Shown piece after piece: positions 35,901-44,411 of a stretch of 64,000 nt of DNA. The DNA lies in assembly GCA_046290815.1 (NCBI GenBank), contig JBKBUF010000026.1, forward strand, positions 4,242-68,241, written 5' to 3'. Below the pieces are notes generated by a model. The model searched no databases. It worked only from the letters and a program-made list of their open reading frames with translations, and was not told the origin of the DNA. Made by a program: the position numbers and the translations under genes. Source of the stretch: JBKBUF01 sp046290815. GTDB lineage: Bacteria; Bacteroidota; Bacteroidia; Cytophagales; Cytophagaceae. Within the stretch, counting starts at the first letter, position 1, and each line of letters starts with the position of its first letter.

Positions 35901-36605
35901 TCAACGGGTAAGCACAATATAATCCTTCAGGATCGTCTTAAGAAAATCTATTTTATTGACCGGCTTTTCTTTAATATTTAATTGCTGAAGAATCTTTTCC
36001 ACCAACTCATTTACCAAGGCAGCATGAGCAGCATTAGGGTATTTCATATACCTGTCTATTACAGATTTAAGTACCAGCATGTCTTCCTCCTTATATTTCC
36101 TGACATCCGGAAACTGTGGCTGATAATTATCAATACTGGAGCGGTTCAGCAGGCTGGCAAGTTTTAAAGAATAATCAGGTTTATATCTTATTACCGTTGT
36201 GTTGGCGAGTAAATCACCCAGCCGCTGATTTCTTGCAGAACTGCTTATCAATATGGAAGCCATCCCTCCCAGAGTTCCATATATGTCCACTATTCTGAAA
36301 ACCCAACGGGTAAGATAATCATTTATAGAAGCTTCCTTGCCTGTTGTTTTTGCCACCTTAATCTTCAGAACAGTTTTACCCGGTGTTTTTCCATTGTTAA
36401 AGGCCTCAAAAATAAAGCTGTAAAAAAATACCACCGGCAGTACCAAAAAATATACAACAAAATCCGGCATTACATTGCCAAAAACCAGGTAAAAACAGAT
36501 AATAATCAAAAAATCCAGCAAAAAGGCCAGAATCCTATCTCTGAGAGAAGCAAGTTCATACTCTATTACTACATTTTGAGAAGTTTTTATTTCAATATAA
36601 GCCAT
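35901..36605 (-). CDS. RDD-family membrane protein
   Basis: A 234-residue protein. Residues 15-35 read ASLRDRILAFLLDFLIIICF, with the R-D-x(L/A)-x-x-x-(L/F)-D pattern of the RDD family. A second helix follows, then GKTPGKTVLKIKVAKTTG and a third hydrophobic segment. The C-terminal 90 residues are soluble. It diverges from the SpoIIM/MoxR operon across 128 nt. RDD genes are commonly found with these genes, so it is probably part of the same system. Confidence 0.85.
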   Translation of the reverse strand: MAYIEIKTSQNVVIEYELASLRDRILAFLLDFLIIICFYLVFGNVMPDFVVYFLVLPVVFFYSFIFEAFNNGKTPGKTVLKIKVAKTTGKEASINDYLTRWVFRIVDIYGTLGGMASILISSSARNQRLGDLLANTTVIRYKPDYSLKLASLLNRSSIDNYQPQFPDVRKYKEEDMLVLKSVIDRYMKYPNAAHAALVNELVEKILQQLNIKEKPVNKIDFLKTILKDYIVLTR

Positions 36606-36733
36606 GCCAATTAAAAATAATTATTTATATATTTATCTCAGCTTTAAGGACCTGAAAATTTTAGATTTTTTCCTTATTTAACAAAAATAAACAATTATTA
36701 AAACTCCCCGGACCGGAAATTCAGCAATAGCAC

Positions 36734-38575
36734 ATGAGGGAAAACAAATTCATAGATCAGAATAAGAAGAAATGGCAGGAATTTGAGGACATGCTTAAAC
36801 TTGAACACAATGATCCTGACAAACTAAGTGATTTGTTTGTGCAGATTTCTGATGATTTATCCTATGCCAAAACCTTCTACCCAAATCGGTCTGTCAGATT
36901 TTACCTGAATAACCTGGCTCAGCAACTTTTCTACAAATTATACAGAACCAAAAGGAATACATTCAGCAACTTCTTAAACTTCTGGCAGCACCAGCTCCCA
37001 AGAGTTGTATTCGAAGCAAGAAAACCTCTTATTCTTTCACTGATAATTTTTATTATAGCAACCATCATAGGTGTTTTTTCTACTATCCAGGATCCGGATT
37101 TTACCAAAACCATACTGGGAGAAAGGTATGTAGAGATGACAAAGGAAAATATTGAAAGCGGAGACCCTATGGCTGTATATAAAAAAATGAATCAGGTAGA
37201 TATGTTTTTGGGAATTACCATCAACAACGTACGCGTTGCTTTGATGACTTTTGTCACCGGAATCTTTCTGTCTATAGGCACAATCATTGTAATGATTTAC
37301 AATGGAGTAATGATCGGTACTTTCCAATACTTCTTTGCTGAAAGAGGTGTGTTCCTGGAGTCATTTCTTACTATCTGGCTTCATGGAACACTTGAAATTT
37401 CTTCCATAATAATTTCAGGAGGTGCAGGACTCACCTTAGGTAGCGGTCTTATATTTCCGGGAACATTCTCAAGAATGCAGTCATTAAGACTTTCCGGAAG
37501 AAGAGGGCTACTCATCATGCTTGGAGTAGTGCCAATTTTAGTTTTTGCTGCAATCATAGAAAGTTTTATCACCAGATATACAGATGTACATCCGGCCCTT
37601 AGAGCAGGACTCATAATAGTTTCATTCATTTTTATTGCCGGCTATTTTATAGTTTACCCATGGATAAAATACAAAAGAGGCGATTTCTCCAAACCTGAAG
37701 AAGAACATGTACCTGCCATTTCACCTGTTAATATAGACCTAAACAGCATCAGCAGCAACGGAGAAATCTTCACCAGAATATTTGTATTATACAAAAGAAT
37801 AGCCGGAAGCATTTTCAAATTTTCAATGTTTATCTCAGTACCTCTTGCATTTCTAATAGCATTTATCCTGACCGATATTCTCCCAAAATACATAGGTCCA
37901 AGAAACTGGTTTTTCTTCACTAATATGTTTAACTACCAGGCAGATGGTGGCTTGTGGCTATATATGATAAATACAGTAGTATTAAGTGCAAACATCTGCT
38001 TTACTTTATTCTTGTTTAAAAAAGCTCTGATACCAGGATCTCATAATTTCATAAAAATATTCTCATCAATATTCCCATTCATGCTCATTGCATCCGCACT
38101 TATTAATCTTATATTTTTTACCCATTCCGCCTTCATTGTTTTATTATTTGTATTTATAGCTCCATTGATTTTATTTTCAATTTCAGTAGCCGGTTTTGAA
38201 AACATTAATCCATTTACAGCAATATACCGTACATTAAAACTTTCAGGACAATCTTCATATTGGAAACTGGTGTGGTTAATGCTTATCATAATTGTAACCT
38301 CCTTTTTCTATTTTCTGTTACTTGATTCTCCTATCACATTTCTTCTGTTTGAAGCAGTAAACTGGAACATAGATCTTGATGATGATGGCAGAAGGACGCT
38401 TTACAAGCTCATATATTCTTTTATTTCATACTTTGCATTAAACATGGCCTTGCCACTTTTCACATTGGGAATTTCCTTTGCCTACTTTTCCATACTTGAA
38501 TCTAAAGAGGCGGTAAATCTTAAAGAAAGAATCAATAAATTCGGAGAGAAACCTAAGAATGTTTATACCAATTAA
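36734..38575 (+). CDS. SpoIIM-like polytopic membrane protein
   Basis: A 613-residue protein. A soluble N-terminus (1-90) with NLAQQLFYKLYRTKR is followed by helices in the stage-II-sporulation-protein-M-like arrangement, including NNVRVALMTFVTGIFLSIGT and LHGTLEISSIIISGGAGLTLG, the conserved SpoIIM core. A second, unrelated membrane half (about 365-600) with another set of helices is fused on. First gene of a five-gene operon; its end overlaps the next start by 17 nt. Sporulation is not implied, since the family is widespread. Confidence 0.85.
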   Translation: MRENKFIDQNKKKWQEFEDMLKLEHNDPDKLSDLFVQISDDLSYAKTFYPNRSVRFYLNNLAQQLFYKLYRTKRNTFSNFLNFWQHQLPRVVFEARKPLILSLIIFIIATIIGVFSTIQDPDFTKTILGERYVEMTKENIESGDPMAVYKKMNQVDMFLGITINNVRVALMTFVTGIFLSIGTIIVMIYNGVMIGTFQYFFAERGVFLESFLTIWLHGTLEISSIIISGGAGLTLGSGLIFPGTFSRMQSLRLSGRRGLLIMLGVVPILVFAAIIESFITRYTDVHPALRAGLIIVSFIFIAGYFIVYPWIKYKRGDFSKPEEEHVPAISPVNIDLNSISSNGEIFTRIFVLYKRIAGSIFKFSMFISVPLAFLIAFILTDILPKYIGPRNWFFFTNMFNYQADGGLWLYMINTVVLSANICFTLFLFKKALIPGSHNFIKIFSSIFPFMLIASALINLIFFTHSAFIVLLFVFIAPLILFSISVAGFENINPFTAIYRTLKLSGQSSYWKLVWLMLIIIVTSFFYFLLLDSPITFLLFEAVNWNIDLDDDGRRTLYKLIYSFISYFALNMALPLFTLGISFAYFSILESKEAVNLKERINKFGEKPKNVYTN

Positions 38576-39392
38576 ACATATATTTTTAAATATCATCTTT
38601 ATTCTTTTTCTGCTGCCTGCTGCAGGAGCTAGTGCTTTTCAGGACGACGAAGACACAGAAGAAAGCGGAACTGCAATCGAAGAATTGCTGGAAGAAGAAT
38701 GGCTGGTGGAGCCCGACGAAGATGCGGTACCTCTAACCCATACCCCTGAAAGTAATTATGAAAAAGAAAACATACAGATAAAACGGATAAACGAAAATGA
38801 CTGGGAAAATATAACCAGGGAAATGAACTACCTGGAAAAACCTGAAAAGCAGAAAAAGAAAGAAGAAAAAAAGCAGGAAAAGAAAAAAGAAGATAAACCT
38901 TCAAAAGATTTCGATTTTGCCGGACTGGAACAATTTATTAAAGTAATTTCCTACATCATTGCCATTGTACTTATAGTATTGGTGATGGCAAAAGTTTTCA
39001 ATCTGAACATCTTTGGAAGAAACAAAAGGTTTGAAACACGCGAAACTCTCACTATAGAACAACTGGAGGAAGCGTTGCACGAATCTGATGTTGAAAAATT
39101 CCTAAGGGAAGCTCTGGAAAGAAAAGAATTCAAGCTCGCCATCAGAGTTTATTACCTGCAAATTCTGAAAGAACTTTCAGAAAAGAATTTTATCCGGTGG
39201 AAAAAGGATAAGACAAACAGGGAATACATGTACGAAATGAATGGAAGAAACAACGCCTCAGCTTTCAGAGAAGTAACTTCCATTTTTGAAAAGGCATGGT
39301 ATGGAAATACGATTATAGGTGAAAATGAATACCAGGCAATAAGCCCGTATTTCAAAAATTTCATTGATCATTTAAGAAGGGAGGCAGCATGA
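38559..39392 (+). CDS. DUF4129-domain membrane protein
   Basis: A 277-residue protein. Signal or membrane segment 1-27; a charged Lys/Glu-rich linker (85-115); a second membrane helix at about 130-148; then the cytosolic DUF4129 domain (about 160-277) with AIRVYYLQILKELSEKNFIRWKKDKTNREY, typical of this family. DUF4129 proteins accompany MoxR/DUF58 genes. Its start overlaps the upstream gene by 17 nt and its end overlaps the downstream gene by 4 nt. Confidence 0.88.
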   Translation: MFIPIKHIFLNIIFILFLLPAAGASAFQDDEDTEESGTAIEELLEEEWLVEPDEDAVPLTHTPESNYEKENIQIKRINENDWENITREMNYLEKPEKQKKKEEKKQEKKKEDKPSKDFDFAGLEQFIKVISYIIAIVLIVLVMAKVFNLNIFGRNKRFETRETLTIEQLEEALHESDVEKFLREALERKEFKLAIRVYYLQILKELSEKNFIRWKKDKTNREYMYEMNGRNNASAFREVTSIFEKAWYGNTIIGENEYQAISPYFKNFIDHLRREAA

Positions 39393-40651
39393 AGGATAAG
39401 AGTCAAATGATAATTTATATTGTATTAATTGTAGCTGCATTCGGATTACTTTTTTATTTAGCAGGACGATCAGACAAAAAATACAACTGGAGCGAATCTT
39501 ATCACACCAGAAGTAAAGAACCATTAAATAATTTCCTGATATCAGAATTATTGAAAAAACAAAGAGGAGATAACTTCGTCGTACTTAACGGGCCTTTAAA
39601 AAAATCACTGCCTTTGACAGCAGACTCATCTGCATACCTCTTCATCGGGCATCAGATCTTCTTTTCCAGGGGCGATATAGATTCATTATTGAAATTTGTA
39701 AGTCAGGGTAATTCAGCATTTATTTCTGCTCATTATTTTCCCAAAACACTAATGGATACTTTATTTCCTGAAGCATGCACAGAATGGAAAGGGAATTATG
39801 AATTAACGGATTCCATAGTTACACTTAACTTTTACCACCCTTCCCTTAAGACTGAAAATGGATTTCTGTTTAAAACCCCGGTAATGGCATTGGATACAAC
39901 CAGACAATATGAATGGAATTCCTTTAACAAAAATTTCTTTTGTGACTCTTTAATGATCTCATCCCTTGGCTACATGCGGAACCAAACAGGAGATAATTAC
40001 ATCAATTTCATACGAAAAAATTATGGTGATGGAAATTTCTACTTTCACACAACACCGGTTTCGTTTACCAATTACCATCTTATTCATTCACAAGGGAAAG
40101 GTTATGCAGAAAGAGCTCTTTCACATCTGCCTCCCGGAAAACTTTACTGGGAAGAATATAACAAAATCCCTCACTTTGAAGACCGTGATGGCGGAGGGCT
40201 AGGTGCAGGACCACTTAAACTGATATTCAGCAATCCTACACTAAAAAATGCATGGTATATTTTGCTTGCACTTATATTGCTATACATCATATTCTTTGCA
40301 AAGCGCAGGCAGAAAATAATACCGATTGTTGAACCCAATACCAATACTTCGCTGGAATTCATAAAAACCGTAGGAACACTTTATTTTCAGCAAAGCAAGC
40401 ACAGAAGACTGATGAAATTAAAGATACGATACTTTCTTTCTTTCATTAGACAGAAATATCATCTTTCAACTAATGAAATCGATGAAGAACTGATAAAGCG
40501 TATTTCCCTTAAATCAGGAATTCAGCAACAACACATTTCTGATATATTTAAACAATCTTATATCATCAATAGGTATGACCAGGAAGTTAACGCCGAAGAC
40601 CTGATAAGACTACATCAATCACTTGACTATTTTTATAAAAACTGTAAATAA
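39389..40651 (+). CDS. DUF4350-domain membrane protein
   Basis: A 420-residue protein. An N-terminal membrane helix (7-26), a soluble DUF4350-like domain (about 40-245) and a C-terminal membrane helix near 290-305 precede a cytosolic helical tail (RRLMKLKIRYFLSFIRQKYH). DUF4350 is the usual companion of DUF4129 in this cassette. Overlaps by 4 nt upstream; its TAA directly abuts the ATG of the MoxR gene (no gap). Confidence 0.85.
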   Translation: MKDKSQMIIYIVLIVAAFGLLFYLAGRSDKKYNWSESYHTRSKEPLNNFLISELLKKQRGDNFVVLNGPLKKSLPLTADSSAYLFIGHQIFFSRGDIDSLLKFVSQGNSAFISAHYFPKTLMDTLFPEACTEWKGNYELTDSIVTLNFYHPSLKTENGFLFKTPVMALDTTRQYEWNSFNKNFFCDSLMISSLGYMRNQTGDNYINFIRKNYGDGNFYFHTTPVSFTNYHLIHSQGKGYAERALSHLPPGKLYWEEYNKIPHFEDRDGGGLGAGPLKLIFSNPTLKNAWYILLALILLYIIFFAKRRQKIIPIVEPNTNTSLEFIKTVGTLYFQQSKHRRLMKLKIRYFLSFIRQKYHLSTNEIDEELIKRISLKSGIQQQHISDIFKQSYIINRYDQEVNAEDLIRLHQSLDYFYKNCK

Positions 40652-41638
40652 ATGGAAGAGAATCTAAACTTTTTAAATAACAATGAAGAGCAGCTGCAAA
40701 AACTTAATGATGCAGTAAGCAAAATTAAAAGGGAAGTACACAGATTTATTATCGGGCAAGACCGCATGATCGACCTGATGCTTGCAGCTTTATTTACCAA
40801 TGGACATATTCTACTTGAAGGTGTGCCAGGTATTGCAAAAACACTTACAGCAAAATTGATTGCCCGTTCACTTAATGTAGGATTTTCGAGAATACAGTTC
40901 ACTCCGGATCTTATGCCTACAGATGTTACCGGAACATCGGTATTCAATCTTAAAACCTCTGAATTCTACTTCAACAAAGGACCTGTTTTTTCTAACGTGG
41001 TACTTATAGATGAGATCAACAGATCTCCGGCAAAAACACAGGCTTCACTGTTTGAAGTAATGGAGGAAAGACAAATAACAATAGATGGCACCACACACAA
41101 GATGTCTTATCCGTTTTTTGTTATAGCCACTCAAAATCCTATAGAACAGGAAGGGACATATAAACTTCCGGAAGCGCAACTTGACAGGTTTATCTTCAAA
41201 ATCAAATTGAACTACCCTTCACTCAGTGAAGAAAAAGAAATATTGTCAAGATACAAAGACAGTTTTACCTCTGTAGACATCTCGGAACTAAATCCTGTTC
41301 GTTCTGCTGATCAAATAAAAGAATGCAGTGCCATCATTGAACAGGTACATATTAAGGATGAGCTTGTACATTACATAGCGCAGATAGTATTTAACACAAG
41401 AAACAATGGCGATCTCTTCCTAGGTGCATCACCAAGAGCTTCTCTTTCTATTTTAAGGACGGCAAAGGCAATCGCTGCAATGAACGGAAGAAACTTTGTT
41501 ATTCCGGACGATATTCAATACGTAGCCGAGCCGGTGCTTAATCACAGGATTATCCTGACACCTGAAAGGGAAATGGAAGGGCTCACCTCAGAAGATATCA
41601 TTAAAGGAATAATTCAGAATATTGAAGTGCCGCGATGA
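40652..41638 (+). CDS. MoxR-family AAA+ ATPase
   Basis: A 328-residue protein. Walker A GVPGIAKT (57-64), Walker B VVLIDEINRSPAK, sensor 1 FVIATQNPIEQEGTY, sensor 2 GASPRASL. MoxR ATPases act as chaperones that assemble or activate complexes, usually with a partner carrying a von Willebrand-type domain, here the DUF58 protein encoded 4 nt overlapping downstream. No leader peptide; acts at the cytosolic face of the membrane. Confidence 0.95.
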   Translation: MEENLNFLNNNEEQLQKLNDAVSKIKREVHRFIIGQDRMIDLMLAALFTNGHILLEGVPGIAKTLTAKLIARSLNVGFSRIQFTPDLMPTDVTGTSVFNLKTSEFYFNKGPVFSNVVLIDEINRSPAKTQASLFEVMEERQITIDGTTHKMSYPFFVIATQNPIEQEGTYKLPEAQLDRFIFKIKLNYPSLSEEKEILSRYKDSFTSVDISELNPVRSADQIKECSAIIEQVHIKDELVHYIAQIVFNTRNNGDLFLGASPRASLSILRTAKAIAAMNGRNFVIPDDIQYVAEPVLNHRIILTPEREMEGLTSEDIIKGIIQNIEVPR

Positions 41639-42969
41639 AAGGTATTTTTAAAAATCTGTTCTTAAATCTCAGATTTTTCCTGACAGGAGGAATAGTAGTA
41701 TTGGCATTTATAATTGCTTATGCCTTTCCGCTATTTCTTTTCCCTGCACTGATACTTCTGATTGGCCTTGTCGCGGTTCTAATAACAGACATCCTGCTTC
41801 TTTTTCTCCAATCAGGGAAAATTATTTGCATCAGAACTACACCGGTGCTTTTTTCGCTCGGCGCTGACAATCCCGTAACCATTGATATTTATAACGGGAT
41901 GGGTATTCCTCTAAGAATGTCCCTGGTCGATGAATTACCATTCCAATATCAGGAGAGAAAATTTAACGCAGACATAAAATTAAATAATGGAGAAAGAAAA
42001 AAAATAAATTTTACTTTAAGGCCTGTACAAAGAGGAGAATATTTGTTCGGTAACACCAATATATTTCTCAGGTCAGTGATAGGATTTGCTGAAAGAAGGA
42101 TAATAATTCCTAATGAAAAGCAAACCAAAGTATATCCCTCTGTAGTGGAAATGAAACAAATGGAGCTGAAAGCATTTCCTAAAGCTTCGCATTACCAGGG
42201 CGTAAAAAAAATCCGACGTTTGGGACACAGCTATGAGTTTGAACAAATTAAAAACTATGTTTTGGGAGACGATTTCAGAAGTATTAATTGGAAAGCCACC
42301 GGAAGAAAAGGTAGTCTGATGGTAAACCAGTATGAAGATGAAAAAGCTCAACAGGTATATTGCCTGATCGACAAAAGCAGAGCCATGAAAATGCCTTTCA
42401 ATAATCTAAGTTTAATGGATTATGCGATTAACACTACCCTGGCTATTTCTAATATATCACTTATCAAACACGACAAGGCAGGGCTTATTACTTTTGCAGA
42501 TAAACCTCACACTACATTAAAAGCTGAAAGAAACCGTTCTCAACTCAAAAAAATTCTCGACTCTTTATACAATGAAGAAGAGAAAAATGCAGAAGCAAAC
42601 TTTGAGGCCTTGTATTTAACTATTAAAAATTTTATCAAAGGAAGAAGTCTGATATTCCTTTATACCAATTTTGAAAGCCACTATGCTATGGAAAGGGTTC
42701 TTCCGATCCTTCGCAAAATAAATAAAACGCATTTGCTGGTTGTCATCTTTTTTGAAAACTCCGAAATCAAAGACTTTGCGAGGTCCGAGGTAAATGACCT
42801 GGAAGGAATATACTATCAGACTATTGCTCAAAAATTCCTGGAAGAAAAACTCAAAATTATGGCTCAGCTTCGCCAGTTCGGCATACAGGCTATCTATACC
42901 AGACCGGAAGATTTATCCATGAATACGGTGAATAAGTATCTGGAGCTGAAATCGAGAGGACTTATATAA
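41635..42969 (+). CDS. DUF58-domain protein (MoxR partner)
   Basis: A 444-residue protein. Two membrane helices at about 15-60, then a soluble domain with YEFEQIKNYVLGDDFRSINW (typical DUF58 'R(E/Y)FxxxRxYxxGDDxRxIxWxAxAR' signature) and KATGRKGSLMVNQY, followed by a vWA-like fold (YCLIDKSRAM). Last gene of the operon (4-nt overlap with moxR). It ends one codon before a heptanucleotide tract. Confidence 0.92.
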   Translation: MKGIFKNLFLNLRFFLTGGIVVLAFIIAYAFPLFLFPALILLIGLVAVLITDILLLFLQSGKIICIRTTPVLFSLGADNPVTIDIYNGMGIPLRMSLVDELPFQYQERKFNADIKLNNGERKKINFTLRPVQRGEYLFGNTNIFLRSVIGFAERRIIIPNEKQTKVYPSVVEMKQMELKAFPKASHYQGVKKIRRLGHSYEFEQIKNYVLGDDFRSINWKATGRKGSLMVNQYEDEKAQQVYCLIDKSRAMKMPFNNLSLMDYAINTTLAISNISLIKHDKAGLITFADKPHTTLKAERNRSQLKKILDSLYNEEEKNAEANFEALYLTIKNFIKGRSLIFLYTNFESHYAMERVLPILRKINKTHLLVVIFFENSEIKDFARSEVNDLEGIYYQTIAQKFLEEKLKIMAQLRQFGIQAIYTRPEDLSMNTVNKYLELKSRGLI

Positions 42970-43019
42970 TTAAGAATTAAGAATTAAGAATTAAGAATAA
43001 AAAATAATTACGAATTAAG
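42967..43019. repeat. TTAAGAA heptanucleotide tract spanning two stop codons
   Basis: Right after the DUF58 stop (42967-42969) come four TTAAGAA units (42970-42997), a decayed TAAAAAA unit, and TAATTACGAATTAAG. The stop codon of the convergent 43008 gene (43010-43008) and its last two codons (Asn-Ser) are made from this tract. Confidence 0.8.
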
Positions 43020-43652
43020 GCCTCTCTGGATATACTTCATTAAATAACCTTCGTTTACTTCATTTCTTTTCAAAAGCAGTTCTTTCACTTTTATCATTTT
43101 CCCGTTTATCAGCATATTGTCATAAGGAGATATTCTGAAAATTTGCTTTCTCATGGATAATGCAGCGACGTCTGTAAGGAAATTTTTAAAAGCATGCAGT
43201 TTCCACAATGAAGAACCAGGAGTAGAAAGATCGCCGGTTTCCTGACTCGGACCGAAGTATTTTTCACTTTCAGGACTTTTCCACCTATGAATACTTCCTG
43301 CAGTTTTGAGGCACTCGGATTCGAACTGCCTGCAATAACGCTTGTGATTTTCTGTATTTATGCCTTTAATTTTCTCATATAAACCGGATCTTAAAGTCAC
43401 AGCTCTGTATCGGTTGTACACAGTTTCATCGTCTATTATAATAAAAGCATTTTCAAGGCGAATATCATATGCAGAAATAACATAAGGAAACTCTTTATTT
43501 AAACCCCCAAGATCCTGGTAGACTTCCAGAATGATACTATGATACTCTTTACTGATTACAGAAAAGTTTTCATGCGGTTGATAAAAACTATCATCAGCAG
43601 CTACGGTATTCTTTCTTAATACATTGGTAATATACTCTTTTAATGCAGCCAC
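43008..43652 (-). CDS. Hypothetical protein, cytosolic
   Basis: A 214-residue soluble protein without signal peptide or membrane helix. N-terminal helical region, then IISAYDIRLENAFIIIDDE-like strands. A patch near residues 90-115 is rich in Arg/Lys with two Cys (HKRYCRQFESECLK). I recognise no family. The final residues lie inside the heptanucleotide tract, so the C-terminus may be a recent replacement. Confidence 0.6.
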   Translation of the reverse strand: MAALKEYITNVLRKNTVAADDSFYQPHENFSVISKEYHSIILEVYQDLGGLNKEFPYVISAYDIRLENAFIIIDDETVYNRYRAVTLRSGLYEKIKGINTENHKRYCRQFESECLKTAGSIHRWKSPESEKYFGPSQETGDLSTPGSSLWKLHAFKNFLTDVAALSMRKQIFRISPYDNMLINGKMIKVKELLLKRNEVNEGYLMKYIQRGLNS

Positions 43653-43720
43653 TCAGTTGGTCTAGATATAAAATTAATTGGTTGTAACATATAACTGTAA
43701 GTTAATTGAAAAATAAAAAA

Positions 43721-43755
43721 AGATTGCCTTAAAGAGAAATTTCTCAAGGCAATCT
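43721..43755 (-). terminator. Terminator of the PepSY-like gene
   Basis: AGATTGCCTT (43721-43730) pairs with AAGGCAATCT (43746-43755); on the minus strand the stem is followed by TTTTTTTATTTT. It lies 26 nt past the stop of the leftward PepSY-like gene. Confidence 0.8.
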
Positions 43756-43780
43756 CCTGATATAATTTTAAAGCGCGGTA

Positions 43781-44248
43781 TTAACTATCAATTCTTACGA
43801 TATTACCCTGCTCGCTCAGATAAAGGTCGGTTCCTCTCAAACCACTCCTCAACTCCATTTTATACAAAGTAACATCCTCACTCTCTATCTTCTCAATTTC
43901 ATTTACATTGTAATCTGAATAGGCAGTTTCCTGAAACCCGTCCCTCACCTCCTTGGGAACTTCATCCAAAGGAATGTTTTTTGTTTCAGTACTGATCCAT
44001 TTTCCTTCCTGATCAAACACTGCAGTATATTCCTTTTCTTGCATTGAAAATTCTGCTTTGTGATAATCAGCTTCATTGCCCCATTCTACTTCTTCCATGT
44101 TCACGCCAGGAAATTTGTCAGTAAAAGAACTTTTTACCTCCTTATTAACTTCTTCTCCGGCGGACTGTCCTTGTCCAAATCCTACATCCTGTGCACTGGC
44201 TACATACCCTGCAAATATCAGTGCCACAAACAGAATCAACCTTTTCAT
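43781..44248 (-). CDS. PepSY-like secreted protein
   Basis: Starting at the ATG at 44248 gives 155 residues, MKRLILFVALIFAGYVASAQ, a clean signal peptide ending SAQ; another ATG lies four codons upstream. Two PepSY-like repeats follow: FTDKFPGVNMEEVEW...YTAVFDQEGKWIST and VRDGFQETAYSDYNVNEIEKI...GTDLYLSEQGNIVRI. The family is common in Bacteroidota periplasmic proteins; no function is known with certainty. Confidence 0.8.
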   Translation of the reverse strand: MKRLILFVALIFAGYVASAQDVGFGQGQSAGEEVNKEVKSSFTDKFPGVNMEEVEWGNEADYHKAEFSMQEKEYTAVFDQEGKWISTETKNIPLDEVPKEVRDGFQETAYSDYNVNEIEKIESEDVTLYKMELRSGLRGTDLYLSEQGNIVRIDS

Positions 44249-44343
44249 CCTTATAACCAATTTTATCTGTTTAACCCTTTACTTTCAAACATCATTAAAA
44301 TAATGATAGTTGCATATTTTAAAGACAACATTCTTAAAGTAAA

Positions 44344-44377
44344 TAAAAAAGCTGCCCCGAAAATTATCAGGACAGCT
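44344..44377 (-). terminator. Terminator of the DNRLRE gene
   Basis: AGCTGCCC (44350-44357) pairs with GGACAGCT (44370-44377, one mismatch). On the minus strand it is followed by a run of T, about 35 nt beyond the stop of the leftward gene. Confidence 0.65.
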
Positions 44378-44411
44378 ACTAAAAATGAAAATAAAAATAT
44401 CGGTTAAATAA

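Noticed and set aside
36734..38575. Sporulation function from the SpoIIM name
   Set aside because: The SpoIIM-like family is found in many non-sporulating bacteria; no other sporulation gene is seen.
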